Part shown: positions 8,809 to 18,449 of the stretch, piece after piece
Layout: every line of letters starts with the position of its first letter
How positions within the stretch are numbered: the stretch's first letter is position 1
Assembly (NCBI RefSeq): GCF_010915705.1
Contig: NZ_JAAIKE010000001.1
Span: forward strand, 434,001-498,000
Length of the DNA stretch: 64,000 bases
Direction: 5' to 3'
Source: Pseudotabrizicola algicola
Lineage (GTDB): Bacteria > Pseudomonadota > Alphaproteobacteria > Rhodobacterales > Rhodobacteraceae
Notes under the pieces: generated by a model
What the model was told of the DNA's origin: nothing
The model's database searches: none
Seen by the model: only the letters and a program-made list of their open reading frames with translations
Position numbers and translations under genes: made by a program

Positions 8809-10023
8809 TTAGCCTTGCAGCGCCTTGTTCAGGTATTCGTCCACCTTTTCCAGATAGCCCATCGTGGTCAGCCACTTCTGGTCGGGGCCGACCAGCAGCG
8901 CCAGATCCTTGGTCATGTGGCCGTCTTCCACCGCATCCACGGTGACCTTTTCCAGCGTGGTGGCAAAGCGCATCAGCTGTTCGTTGTTGTCCAGTTTGGC
9001 GCGGTGCTTCAGACCGCCGGTCCAGGCAAAGATCGACGCGACCGAGTTGGTCGAGGTCTGCTGGCCCTTCTGGTGCTGGCGGTAGTGGCGCGTCACGGTG
9101 CCGTGCGCCGCCTCGGCCTCGACCGTCTTGCCATCGGGCGTCATCAGAACCGAGGTCATCAGGCCAAGCGAGCCAAAGCCCTGCGCCACGGTGTCGGACT
9201 GCACGTCGCCGTCATAGTTCTTGCAGGCCCAGACATAGCCACCCGACCATTTCATCGCCGAAGCAACCATGTCGTCGATCAGGCGGTGTTCGTAATGGAT
9301 GCCGGCGGCCTTGAACTTGTCGGCGAATTCTTCGTCGTAAACCTTCTGGAACAGGTCCTTGAAGCGCCCGTCATAGGCTTTCAGGATGGTGTTCTTGGTC
9401 GACAGGTAGACCGGCCAGCCTTTGAGCAGCCCATAGTTCATCGACGAGCGGGCAAAGTCGATGATGCTGTCGTCAAGGTTGTACATGCCCATGTACACGC
9501 CCGCGGACGGAGCCGAATACACGTCCTTTTCAATCACGGTGCCGTCTTCGCCGACGAATTTCATCGTCAGCTTGCCCGCGCCGGGGAATTTGAAATCGGT
9601 CGCGCGATACTGGTCGCCAAAGGCATGGCGGCCCACCACGATGGGCTGGGTCCAGCCCGGCACAAGGCGCGGCACGTTCTTGCAGATGATCGGCTCGCGG
9701 AAGATCACGCCGCCAAGGATGTTGCGGATGGTGCCGTTGGGCGATTTCCACATCTGCTTCAGACCGAATTCCTCGACCCGCTGCTCATCGGGGGTGATGG
9801 TCGCGCATTTGACGCCAACGCCATACTTCTTGATCGCCTCGGCCGAGTCGATGGTGATCTGGTCATTGGTGCGGTCACGCTCCTCGATCCCGAGGTCGTA
9901 ATACTTCAGGTCGATGTCCAGATAGGGCAGGATCAGCTTTTGCTTGATGAAATCCCAGATGATCCGGGTCATCTCGTCGCCGTCGAGTTCGACGACGGGG
10001 TTTTCCACCTTGATTTTGGTCAT
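8809..10023 (-). CDS. icd: NADP-dependent isocitrate dehydrogenase
   Basis: A 404-residue enzyme of the TCA cycle converting isocitrate to 2-oxoglutarate. It is the homodimeric type related to eukaryotic cytosolic/mitochondrial [26 protein letters not shown] at the start, [20 protein letters not shown] for substrate binding, the catalytic region [20 protein letters not shown] with metal-binding aspartates, and [14 protein letters not shown] for NADP binding. Start and length match the family. It has its own promoter (10059-10087) and a bidirectional terminator, and is therefore monocistronic. Confidence 0.97.
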   Translation of the reverse strand: MTKIKVENPVVELDGDEMTRIIWDFIKQKLILPYLDIDLKYYDLGIEERDRTNDQITIDSAEAIKKYGVGVKCATITPDEQRVEEFGLKQMWKSPNGTIRNILGGVIFREPIICKNVPRLVPGWTQPIVVGRHAFGDQYRATDFKFPGAGKLTMKFVGEDGTVIEKDVYSAPSAGVYMGMYNLDDSIIDFARSSMNYGLLKGWPVYLSTKNTILKAYDGRFKDLFQKVYDEEFADKFKAAGIHYEHRLIDDMVASAMKWSGGYVWACKNYDGDVQSDTVAQGFGSLGLMTSVLMTPDGKTVEAEAAHGTVTRHYRQHQKGQQTSTNSVASIFAWTGGLKHRAKLDNNEQLMRFATTLEKVTVDAVEDGHMTKDLALLVGPDQKWLTTMGYLEKVDEYLNKALQG

Positions 10024-10058
10024 GAACGGCCCTTTCGGTGTTGGATTCGCTTGGCGCG

Positions 10059-10087
10059 TCTATAGCGCAAGACAGGCTTCATGTGAA
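10059..10087 (-). promoter_or_regulatory. Promoter of icd
   Basis: On the minus strand, TTCACA (10087-10082) and TATAGA (10064-10059) are spaced by exactly 17 bp, giving a start of transcription about 30 bp upstream of the icd ATG. The -35 box has five of six consensus bases. Confidence 0.65.
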
Positions 10088-10107
10088 GCCTTGTATGCAA
10101 TGGCATA
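10074..10107. promoter_or_regulatory. Two palindromes over and upstream of the icd -35 box (candidate operators)
   Basis: AGGCTTCA-TG-TGAAGCCT (10074-10091) is a perfect 8+8 palindrome covering the -35 box. TATGC-AATG-GCATA (10094-10107) is a 5+5 palindrome just upstream. Position and symmetry suggest a repressor site and a second regulator site; the proteins are unknown. Confidence 0.5.
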
Positions 10108-10122
10108 CCGAAAAGTCGCGGC

Positions 10123-10722
10123 TTAACCGAAGAAGGGCGCGGTCCTGGCCCTGACCCACTCCCAAAGCGCGGGCGCGCCTCTGGCTATCTTGACGCCCAC
10201 CCGAGATTCCAGCTGGTCGCGGGTCACTTTGTAGGTGGTCCATGTGCCGCCGCCAGACATCAGATTGGCCATCACCGGTTGCACACGGTCAAGGCTCTTG
10301 GCGAAGACCGCATCGGGGGTTTGCGCAGCTTCGAACTCTTCCCAAAGCGCTCGCAGATCGTCGCGCAGGTCGGGGGGCAGCAGGCCGAAGATCCGGTCAG
10401 CCGCCTTGGCCTCGGCCGCCATCGTGTCGACCGAGCCGTGCGCCAGCCCGTTTGCGGAATGGATCGGCACATCGCCCACGTCGATCTCGACCAGATCATG
10501 GATCAGCAACATGCGGATCACGCGGTTGATATCCACACCGGGCCCCGCCTGATCGGCCAGAACCAGCGCGTAAAGCGCCAGATGCCACGAATGTTCGCCC
10601 GAATTCTCGGGGCGCGAGCCATCCACCAGCGTGGTCGCACGCAGCACCGATTTCAGCCGGTCCGCCTCGTTCAGAAAGGCGAATTGCGCCCCAAGGCGGC
10701 TGTCGCCTGATGCAGCAGACAT
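10123..10722 (-). CDS. HD domain-containing hydrolase (YfbR-like)
   Basis: A 199-residue HD-superfamily phosphohydrolase. Metal ligands are visible in SGEHSWHLAL (H), LIHDLVEIDVGD (HD) and a late aspartate in KSLDRVQPVMANL, the layout of YfbR-type 5'-nucleotidases and related hydrolases. ATG at 10722 lies 1 bp after the stop of the preceding 89-residue gene, so translation is probably coupled; a start further upstream would overlap that gene. It is the last gene of a three-gene unit (hydrolase, 89-residue protein, HD protein). The substrate is unknown, a nucleotide being likely. Confidence 0.8.
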   Translation of the reverse strand: MSAASGDSRLGAQFAFLNEADRLKSVLRATTLVDGSRPENSGEHSWHLALYALVLADQAGPGVDINRVIRMLLIHDLVEIDVGDVPIHSANGLAHGSVDTMAAEAKAADRIFGLLPPDLRDDLRALWEEFEAAQTPDAVFAKSLDRVQPVMANLMSGGGTWTTYKVTRDQLESRVGVKIARGAPALWEWVRARTAPFFG

Positions 10723-10723
10723 C

Positions 10724-10993
10724 TCAATGACCGCCTTTTTCCGCCTCGCGAGGGGCTTCGGGCATTTTGGTTCCGGCGCGTTTGGCGGCAAGCGCCTTGT
10801 TCAGAAACTCGCGCCCGCGCTTTTCGGCCAGCCGGATGCGGATCGAGGTCATGAACGCCTCTTGCAAGGTGGGGGAGGATGCACCCACCACCTTGGCCAC
10901 CTGTTCAAAGAAATAGGGGTCCTCCAGATCGACCGAGCCTGCCAGCACATCGCGGGCAAGCGCATCGGCCAGATCCTGGATGAAGTCGCTCAC
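10724..10993 (-). CDS. Conserved hypothetical 89-residue protein
   Basis: I do not recognise this protein. It is small, soluble and charged, mostly predicted alpha-helical (FIQDLADALARDVLAGS, then VVGASSPTLQEAFMTSIRIRLAEKRG), with a lysine/glutamate-rich tail, no signal peptide and no cysteine. Its ATG overlaps the stop of the upstream hydrolase by 4 bp (ATGA), and the HD gene starts 1 bp after its own stop. This tight coupling argues it is real and works with one of its neighbours. Confidence 0.72.
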   Translation of the reverse strand: MSDFIQDLADALARDVLAGSVDLEDPYFFEQVAKVVGASSPTLQEAFMTSIRIRLAEKRGREFLNKALAAKRAGTKMPEAPREAEKGGH

Positions 10994-11649
10994 CGCGACA
11001 CCTCGCCAAGACGGCGGCGCACGTAATCGGATACGGTGCCGATCATGGGCTTCATATGCGCCTCTTCATCCTTGAAGAAGTGATCCGCCCCCTCAATCTC
11101 GGTATGGGTGATGGTGATGCCCTTCTGCTCGTGCAGCTTGCCCACCAGCGTCCGCGTGTCCTTGGGCGGGGCCACCTTGTCGGCGGTGCCGTTGATGATC
11201 AGGCCCGAAGAAGGGCAGGGCGCGAGGAAGGAAAAGTCATAAAGGTTCGCCGGTGGCGCAACAGAGATGAAGCCGGTGATTTCCGGCCGCCGCATCAGAA
11301 GCTGCATCCCGATCCACGCGCCAAAGCTGAAACCGGCCACCCAGCAATGCTTGGCGTTCTGGTTCATCGATTGCAGGTAATCCAGCGCGCTTGCCGCATC
11401 CGACAGCTCGCCGATACCCTGGTCATATTCGCCCTGGCTGCGCCCGACCCCGCGGAAATTGAACCGCAGCACCGTGAAGCCCAGATTGTAGAAGGCGTAA
11501 TGCAGGTTGTAGACCACCTTGTTGTTCATCGTCCCGCCATAGGCCGGATGCGGATGGAGCACGATGGCGATGGGGGCGTCCCGATCCTTTTGCGGGTGGT
11601 ATCGGCCTTCAAGTCGGCCTTCCGGGCCTGCGAAGATCACTTCGGGCAT
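10990..11649 (-). CDS. Alpha/beta hydrolase
   Basis: A 219-residue alpha/beta-hydrolase-fold protein. ATG at 11649 has AGGAA about 6 bp upstream; an ATG at 11667 is possible. The motifs are an oxyanion region HPHPAYGGTMNNKVV, FNFRGVGRSQGEYD, the nucleophile elbow GFSFGAW, the acid in NGTADKVAP and the histidine in GADHFF. This arrangement matches bacterial dienelactone/serine-aminopeptidase-like esterases (COG2945 type). No signal peptide, so cytoplasmic. It heads the three-gene unit and is divergent from the Fe-S operon across a 185-bp gap. The substrate is unknown. Confidence 0.83.
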   Translation of the reverse strand: MPEVIFAGPEGRLEGRYHPQKDRDAPIAIVLHPHPAYGGTMNNKVVYNLHYAFYNLGFTVLRFNFRGVGRSQGEYDQGIGELSDAASALDYLQSMNQNAKHCWVAGFSFGAWIGMQLLMRRPEITGFISVAPPANLYDFSFLAPCPSSGLIINGTADKVAPPKDTRTLVGKLHEQKGITITHTEIEGADHFFKDEEAHMKPMIGTVSDYVRRRLGEVSR

Positions 11650-11682
11650 AGGTTTCCTGCCTGTCATTCGGCCAAGGCTTTC

Positions 11683-11718
11683 TTGACGAAAACGCTTGGC
11701 ATATCTAGAACCGTTCTA
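11683..11718 (+). promoter_or_regulatory. Promoter and IscR/iron-type operator of the isc-suf operon
   Basis: TTGACG (11683-11688) and TAGAAC (11706-11711) are separated by exactly 17 bp. The -10 box lies inside the palindrome TAGAA-CCG-TTCTA (11706-11718). The element resembles, from memory, the palindromic 'Iron-Rhodo-box' proposed as an iron-responsive site in Rhodobacterales and linked to IscR. An operator on the -10 box is a repression arrangement. It lies about 120 bp ahead of the iscR ATG. Confidence 0.72.
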
Positions 11719-11834
11719 AAGCGTCGCCTGCCAACGGGTGACAAGGCTCGGCCAAGGGTTAATTGCAGGTAATGGCCTCGCTGTTCCGCGTCAATCCATT
11801 TGCAGGCGGTATTTCCGCCATTCAGGGGTGCAAG

Positions 11835-12302
11835 ATGAAACTCTCGACAAAAGGCCGCTATGCGATGGTGGCGCTGTCTGATCTGGCGCTGATGGAGGCA
11901 AAGTCGGATGAGCTTGTCTCGCTCGCGGCGATTGCCAAGCGGCAGGATATTTCCTTGCCGTATCTGGAACAGCTTTTCGTCAAGCTGCGACGTGCCGGTC
12001 TGGTCGAGGCGGTGCGCGGGCCGGGGGGCGGCTACAAACTGGCGCGCAGCCCGTCCGACATTCGCGTCTCGGAAGTGATGGAGGCGGTGGAGGAAACCGT
12101 CGACGCGCTGCACACCGGGGCAGGGGCTTCGGGCGGCGTCTCCGGCACGCGGGCGCAAAGCCTGACCAACCGGCTGTGGGAGGGGCTGAGCGCGCATGTC
12201 TATGTCTTCCTGCATCAGGCCCGGCTTTCCGATGTGATCCGCAACGAGATGCAGCCCTGTCCGGCGGTGCCGGCGCTGTTTCGCGTCGTGGACGAAGACT
12301 GA
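11835..12302 (+). CDS. iscR: Rrf2 family regulator IscR
   Basis: A 155-residue winged-helix regulator starting MKLSTKGRYAMVALSDLAL, with the recognition helix region QDISLPYLEQLFVKLRRAGLV and the wing VRGPGGGYKLAR. It heads the Fe-S assembly operon and should repress it when iron and Fe-S clusters suffice. The three clustered cysteines that hold the [2Fe-2S] cluster in E. coli IscR (positions 92, 98, 104) are missing; the only cysteine is near residue 142 (MQPCPAVP). A single-cysteine IscR has been described in Rhodobacter sphaeroides. ATG at 11835 follows AGGGG; an upstream ATG at 11763 lacks the family N-terminus. Confidence 0.93.
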   Translation: MKLSTKGRYAMVALSDLALMEAKSDELVSLAAIAKRQDISLPYLEQLFVKLRRAGLVEAVRGPGGGYKLARSPSDIRVSEVMEAVEETVDALHTGAGASGGVSGTRAQSLTNRLWEGLSAHVYVFLHQARLSDVIRNEMQPCPAVPALFRVVDED

Positions 12303-12381
12303 ACGCCTGCGCACGAACGCAATCGTCTGACATCGGGGTTTTCGCCAAGCGGCACACGGGTCAGGCATGAAGGAGACCACC

Positions 12382-13422
12382 ATGCGGCTCTATCTTGACT
12401 GGAATGCCACCACGCCGCTGCGCCCTGAGGCGCGCAGCGCGATGCTCGCGGCGATGGATGTCGTCGGCAACCCGTCCAGCGTGCATGCCGAGGGGCGGGC
12501 CGCCAAGGCGCTGATCGAAAAATCCCGTGCGCAACTGGCCGCCGCCCTTGGCGCGGATGGCGCCGACATCGTCTTCACCTCCGGCGCGACCGAGGCTGCC
12601 GCCCTCGCCTCCGCCGGGCGCGATCTGGCCTGTTCCGAGGTGGAACATGACGCCGTGCTCGCATGGTGTGACCCGCTGCTGCCCGTCGATGCCGACGGTC
12701 GGGTCGAGGTGCGCGCCCCGCGCGAATCTGCGCTCCAACTCGCCAATTCCGAAACCGGCATCCTGCAGACGCTGCCGGAAGGGCTCGCGCTTTCAGACCT
12801 CACGCAGGCCTTTGGCAAGGTGCCTTTTGCTTTCAACTGGCTGGGGTGTGACATGGGGCTGGTCTCGGCGCACAAGCTTGGCGGTCCCAAGGGAATCGGC
12901 GCGCTCGTGCTGCGGCAGGGCATCGAGACTTCGGCGCAACTGCGCGGCGGCGGGCAGGAAATGGGACGTCGGGCCGGAACCGAGAACGTCATCGGCATCG
13001 CAGGCTTTGCCGCCGCTGCCGAAGCCGCCGCACGCGACCTTGCCAACGGGGTCTGGGAGGAGGTGGCGGAAATTAGAAATATTCTAGATTCAGCATTGTC
13101 CGATCTGGCAAACAATACTATTTCGGTCGGAAAAGGGGCTTCGCGGCTTCCAAACACGATCTGCCTGATCGCGCCCGGCTGGAAGGGCGAGACGCAGGTG
13201 ATGGCGATGGATCTTGCGGGGTTTGCGGTGTCGGCGGGTTCCGCCTGTTCCAGCGGCAAGGTCCGGGCCAGCCGGGTGCTGCGGGCGATGGGCTTTGAGG
13301 ACGGTCTGGCGTCGCAGGCGATACGGATCTCGATCGGCCCCGGCATAACGCGCGATGACGTGTTGCGTTTTGCCGAAAGCTGGGCCGCTGCCTATGTCAG
13401 GGCGCGTGCGCGCGCCGCATGA
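12382..13422 (+). CDS. iscS: Cysteine desulfurase, IscS/NifS-like
   Basis: A 346-residue PLP enzyme that takes sulfur from cysteine for Fe-S cluster assembly. ATG at 12382 has AAGGAG in place (12368-12373), so it is preferred over ATG 12367. The PLP lysine lies in SAHKLGGPKGIG, and the persulfide-carrying cysteine in the long flexible loop SAGSACSSGKVRAS typical of the IscS group. Slightly short for IscS (about 400). It follows iscR by 79 bp. A stretch around 13070-13125 is A/T-rich with rare codons and carries a copy of the operon's operator, suggesting an internal control element for sufB. Confidence 0.92.
   Translation: MRLYLDWNATTPLRPEARSAMLAAMDVVGNPSSVHAEGRAAKALIEKSRAQLAAALGADGADIVFTSGATEAAALASAGRDLACSEVEHDAVLAWCDPLLPVDADGRVEVRAPRESALQLANSETGILQTLPEGLALSDLTQAFGKVPFAFNWLGCDMGLVSAHKLGGPKGIGALVLRQGIETSAQLRGGGQEMGRRAGTENVIGIAGFAAAAEAAARDLANGVWEEVAEIRNILDSALSDLANNTISVGKGASRLPNTICLIAPGWKGETQVMAMDLAGFAVSAGSACSSGKVRASRVLRAMGFEDGLASQAIRISIGPGITRDDVLRFAESWAAAYVRARARAA
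13074..13121 (+). promoter_or_regulatory. Second iron-type operator inside iscS, with possible -10 box
   Basis: TAGAA-ATA-TTCTA (13074-13086) has the same arms and spacing as the palindrome on the iscR promoter, although it lies in coding sequence. Downstream is TACTAT (13116-13121), a possible -10; no good -35 is seen at 17 bp. The local drop in GC and use of AGA, CTA and ACT codons, unusual for this genome, suggest selection for a DNA signal. It would serve sufB and later genes. Confidence 0.5.
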
Positions 13423-13461
13423 ATAACGGGCCGCAAGGCCCTGATGAAAAGGAAAAGTCCG

Positions 13462-14973
<1,512 letters not shown>

Positions 14974-14998
14974 ATCAACCATTTCAGGGATTTGGGCG

Positions 14999-15310
14999 AT
15001 GATCGTCACAACCACGCATAACGTCGAAGGCTACCAGATCGCCGATTACAAGGGCATTGTGACCGGCGAGGCGATCATGGGCGCCAACATCGTGCGCGAC
15101 CTGTTCGCCGGGATCACCGATATCATCGGGGGCCGGTCAGGGTCATATGAGGCCAAGCTGGCAGACGCGCGCGAAACCGCCTTGCGTGAAATGCAGGAAC
15201 GCGCGTCCGAACTGGGGGCCAATGCTGTCGTGGGCGTGGATCTGGATTACGAGGTCATCGGCCAGATGCTGATGGTGTCCGCCTCGGGCACGGCGGTGCG
15301 CCTTGGTTAA
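14999..15310 (+). CDS. YbjQ family protein (DUF74)
   Basis: A 103-residue cytoplasmic protein starting [30 protein letters not shown], with [18 protein letters not shown] and [20 protein letters not shown]. These are the signature segments of the YbjQ/UPF0145 family, often called heavy-metal-binding from structural similarity. There are no cysteines, so direct thiol metal binding is unlikely. It lies between sufB (25 bp upstream) and the next gene, which overlaps its stop by 8 bp, so it belongs to the Fe-S operon; its role there is not known. Confidence 0.86.
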   Translation: MIVTTTHNVEGYQIADYKGIVTGEAIMGANIVRDLFAGITDIIGGRSGSYEAKLADARETALREMQERASELGANAVVGVDLDYEVIGQMLMVSASGTAVRLG

Positions 15311-15893
15311 ACTGAAAGACCGCCCCATCGTGACCTTGCCGGAGGCGGAAGCCGAGGCTTTGGCACGTGCCTTGCGCAAGGCCAAGGTGGTGCTGGAATA
15401 CGGCTCGGGCGGTTCGACGGTCATGGCGGCCGAGATGGGCAAGACGGTGTTCTCGGTCGAAAGCGACGCCGAATGGCTGGCCGGCATGAGCGCGTGGTTC
15501 AAAGCCCATCCGCCCAAGCAAAAGCTGGTCCTGCACCATGCCGACATCGGCCCGACGGGCAAATGGGGCATGCCGACAGGGCAGAGGGCGTTTCGCAAGT
15601 TTCCCGGCTATGCCCTTGATATCTGGGATCACCTCGAGTTTGAGCATCCCGATATGGTGCTGATCGACGGGCGCTTTCGCCCCGCCTGTCTGCTGGCCAC
15701 CGCCTTTCGCATCACGCGGCCGGTGACGGTGCTGTTTGACGATTACGCCGACCGCGACCCCTACCATGCGATCGAAACGATGTTTCATCCCGTCAAGTTG
15801 CACGGGCGCATGGCCGAATTTCATCTGGAACCGACGCCGTTTCCCGCCGACAGACTGGCCTGGGTCATGGGGTGGTTTCTCAAACCGCAATAG
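15303..15893 (+). CDS. SAM-methyltransferase-fold-like protein of the suf operon
   Basis: A 196-residue protein with TTG start at 15303 overlapping the ybjQ-like stop by 8 bp. [25 protein letters not shown] resembles motifs I-II of class I SAM-dependent methyltransferases (glycine-rich loop, then an acidic residue ending strand 2), and [15 protein letters not shown] and LFDDYADR recall later strands. No catalytic motif that fixes the substrate is visible. Its position between sufB and sufC is typical of Rhodobacteraceae suf operons, but I know of no assigned role. A truly catalytic methyltransferase is only one option. Confidence 0.72.
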   Translation: MVKLKDRPIVTLPEAEAEALARALRKAKVVLEYGSGGSTVMAAEMGKTVFSVESDAEWLAGMSAWFKAHPPKQKLVLHHADIGPTGKWGMPTGQRAFRKFPGYALDIWDHLEFEHPDMVLIDGRFRPACLLATAFRITRPVTVLFDDYADRDPYHAIETMFHPVKLHGRMAEFHLEPTPFPADRLAWVMGWFLKPQ

Positions 15894-15931
15894 GGCGCCT
15901 TGCGCCGTATCTGAATACCAAGAGGCCAGAA

Positions 15932-16687
15932 ATGTTGGAAATCAAGAACCTGCACGTAAAACTTGAGGAAGAGGATAAGGTTATCCTCCGGGGCGTCGAT
16001 CTGACCATCGGGGCAGGTGAGGTGCATGCCATCATGGGCCCGAACGGGTCGGGCAAATCCACGCTCTCCTATGTTCTGGCGGGACGCGAGGGCTATGAGG
16101 TCACCGAAGGCAGCGCCACGCTGGAAGGCGAGGAACTGCTGGAGATGGAGCCCGAAGAGCGCGCGGCGGCGGGGCTGTTTCTGGCCTTCCAGTATCCGGT
16201 CGAGATTCCGGGCGTGGGCAACATGACCTTCCTGCGCACTGCAGTGAACGCACAGCGCAAGGCCCGCGGCGAGGAGGAACTCTCCGCTGGCGATTTCCTC
16301 AAGATCGTGCGCGAAAAGGCCAAGACCCTCAAGATCGACAGCGAGATGCTCAAGCGTCCGGTCAACGTCGGCTTTTCGGGTGGCGAAAAGAAGCGCAACG
16401 AGATCCTCCAGATGGCCATGCTGGAACCCAAGATGTGCGTTCTGGACGAAACCGACTCGGGTCTTGACGTCGACGCGATGAAACTGGTGTCCGAAGGGGT
16501 GAACGCGCTGCGCGACCAAGGCCGGTCTTTCCTTGTCATCACGCACTATCAGCGGCTTCTGGACCATATCAAACCGGATTTCGTGCATATCATGGCGGCG
16601 GGCCGCATCATCAAATCGGGCGGTCCCGAACTGGCGCTCGAGGTGGAAACCAACGGCTACGCCGATCTGCTGGCGGAGGCGCAGTGA
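15932..16687 (+). CDS. sufC: Fe-S assembly ATPase SufC
   Basis: A 251-residue ABC-type ATPase without membrane partner. Walker A GPNGSGKST, Q-loop LAFQYPVEIPGV, the unusual SufC signature FSGGEKKRNEILQM and Walker B CVLDETDSGLDVD (SufC has DETDSGLD) are all present. It powers the SufBC2D scaffold. ATG at 15932 follows AGAGG, 38 bp after the preceding gene. The stop codon overlaps the sufD ATG (TGATG), so both are translated in coupling. Confidence 0.97.
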   Translation: MLEIKNLHVKLEEEDKVILRGVDLTIGAGEVHAIMGPNGSGKSTLSYVLAGREGYEVTEGSATLEGEELLEMEPEERAAAGLFLAFQYPVEIPGVGNMTFLRTAVNAQRKARGEEELSAGDFLKIVREKAKTLKIDSEMLKRPVNVGFSGGEKKRNEILQMAMLEPKMCVLDETDSGLDVDAMKLVSEGVNALRDQGRSFLVITHYQRLLDHIKPDFVHIMAAGRIIKSGGPELALEVETNGYADLLAEAQ

Positions 16688-17973
16688 TGGCGCTGGCCCA
16701 GGCAAAAACCGATACGCTGCGCGCGCGGACAGCGGATCTGTCTGCGGGCGGGTCCGGCTGGCTGGGTGCGGCGCGGCGCGATGCCGCGGCGCGTTTGGCC
16801 GCAATGGGCTTGCCCACAAAGCGCGATGAATACTGGCGCTACACCGATCCCGCCAGCCTGACCCAAGCCGCACCCATTCCCGCCGCGCTGTTTGACGCGG
16901 GCGACGAAGCTCCGGTGTTCGACGGGATCGAGGCGGTGAAGCTCGTCTTCGTCGACGGGGTCTTCGACGCGGGCCAGTCGGATGATCCGGCACTTGCCGG
17001 CGTCGAGATCACGCATCTTTCAGCGGTGGATGGCGTCGACATCCACTGGGCGCGCGACATTTACGGCGTGCTGGAAACGCGGGGCCAAATTCCGGTGCAG
17101 CGCCCGCTTGCCACGCTCAACACCGCCTACGCGACCGAAGGCTTCCTGATTCGCGCGACCGCCAAGGCGGAAAGGCCGGTCTCGTTCATCTATCTGCACC
17201 AGTCCGAAACCTCTGATGCGCTGATCCACCATTGCATCAAGATCGATCAGGGCGCCGAGCTGACCGTGCTGGAAAATGGCCCCGCCGCCGCGCGCGTCAC
17301 CAAGGTGATGGAGGTCGAGGTTGCCGATGGTGCGCGCTTCCACCACATCCGCGCGCAGGGGCGCGACCATGAACGCCGCGCCGTGACCCATGTTTTCGCG
17401 CGGGTCGGGGCAGGGGCCTTGTTCAAGTCCTTCACCCTGACTGCCAACGGCTGCCTGACCCGCAACGAGCAGGTGATCGAACTGGTCGGCGATGATGGCG
17501 TGGCCCATGTCGCAGGCGCTGCGGTGGGCGATGGCACCTTCCACCATGATGACACCGTGTTCATGACCCACGAAGGCCTGCGCTGCGAAAGCCGTCAGGT
17601 CTTCAAGAAAGTGCTGATGAATGGGGCCGTCGGCGTGTTTCAGGGCAAGATTCTGGTCAAGCCCGGCGCACAGAAGACCGATGGCTACCAGATCAGCCAA
17701 AGCCTTCTGCTCGATGGCGACAGCCAGTTTCTGGCCAAGCCGGAGCTGGAAATCTATGCCGATGACGTGAAGTGCAGCCACGGCAGCACCTCTGGCGCGA
17801 TTGATGAAACCGCGCTGTTCTATCTGCAGTCGCGGGGGGTACCAAAGCGGGTCGCGCAAAGCCTTCTGGTCCTTGCCTTTCTGGCGGAAGCCATCGGCGA
17901 GATCGAGGACGAGACGATTGCCGAGGATATCCGCAGCCGATTGGAAGGCTGGCTGCAACGCCACGAGCACTGA
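16687..17973 (+). CDS. sufD: Fe-S cluster assembly protein SufD
   Basis: A 428-residue SufD, paralogue of SufB. Visible are the N-terminal GLPTKRDEYWRYTDPASL motif, a beta-helix middle and the C-terminal SufBD domain QTDGYQISQSLLL...LEIYADDVKCSHGSTSGAIDETALFYLQSRG with the conserved histidine used in scaffold function. ATG 16687 overlaps the sufC stop. Partner of SufB and SufC. Its stop overlaps the ATG of the next gene (TGATG at 17971-17975). Confidence 0.95.
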   Translation: MALAQAKTDTLRARTADLSAGGSGWLGAARRDAAARLAAMGLPTKRDEYWRYTDPASLTQAAPIPAALFDAGDEAPVFDGIEAVKLVFVDGVFDAGQSDDPALAGVEITHLSAVDGVDIHWARDIYGVLETRGQIPVQRPLATLNTAYATEGFLIRATAKAERPVSFIYLHQSETSDALIHHCIKIDQGAELTVLENGPAAARVTKVMEVEVADGARFHHIRAQGRDHERRAVTHVFARVGAGALFKSFTLTANGCLTRNEQVIELVGDDGVAHVAGAAVGDGTFHHDDTVFMTHEGLRCESRQVFKKVLMNGAVGVFQGKILVKPGAQKTDGYQISQSLLLDGDSQFLAKPELEIYADDVKCSHGSTSGAIDETALFYLQSRGVPKRVAQSLLVLAFLAEAIGEIEDETIAEDIRSRLEGWLQRHEH

Positions 17974-18449
17974 TGTCGATCACCACCGATATCGTTGAAT
18001 CCTGGCGGCGTCCGCGCGTCGTGGTGCGCAGGCATCTGGCGCGCGGCCAGTCCGAGCCCTTTGCCTTCGCGTTGCTGGCGTCGTTTCTGGTTCTGGCCTT
18101 CGTGGCACAATGGCCGGTCGCCTCGCGCGCGGCCTACGAGGATGGCGGCACGCCGGTGGCCCCGCGACTTCTCGCCATAGCGCTGGCGCTGTTGGCGACG
18201 GTGCCGCTGTGGTATGGGGTGGCAGCCCTCAGCCGGATCTTGGCGCGCGCGCTTGGCGGCAAGGGCAGCTGGTATGGCGCACGTATCGCGCTCTTCTGGT
18301 CGCTGGTGGCGGTCACGCCGCTGATGCTCTTGCAAGGGCTGGTGGCCGGAATGATCGGCCCTGGTCCGGGCCTTACGGCGGTCGGGGTGCTGGCTGGCGT
18401 GGCCTTCGTGGTTTTCTGGGGGCTTGCCCTGATCGAAGTGGAACGCTGA
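17973..18449 (+). CDS. YIP1-family-like membrane protein 1
   Basis: A 158-residue integral membrane protein with four predicted hydrophobic segments (about residues 30-50, 68-90, 102-125, 132-152) and a basic N-terminus (SWRRPRVVVRRHLARGQ). The pattern resembles short bacterial YIP1-domain proteins. Start and stop are fused to neighbours: ATG overlaps the sufD stop and the next gene begins at the base after its stop. A role in Fe-S assembly is not known; membrane anchoring or transport is only a guess from the context. Confidence 0.7.
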   Translation: MSITTDIVESWRRPRVVVRRHLARGQSEPFAFALLASFLVLAFVAQWPVASRAAYEDGGTPVAPRLLAIALALLATVPLWYGVAALSRILARALGGKGSWYGARIALFWSLVAVTPLMLLQGLVAGMIGPGPGLTAVGVLAGVAFVVFWGLALIEVER

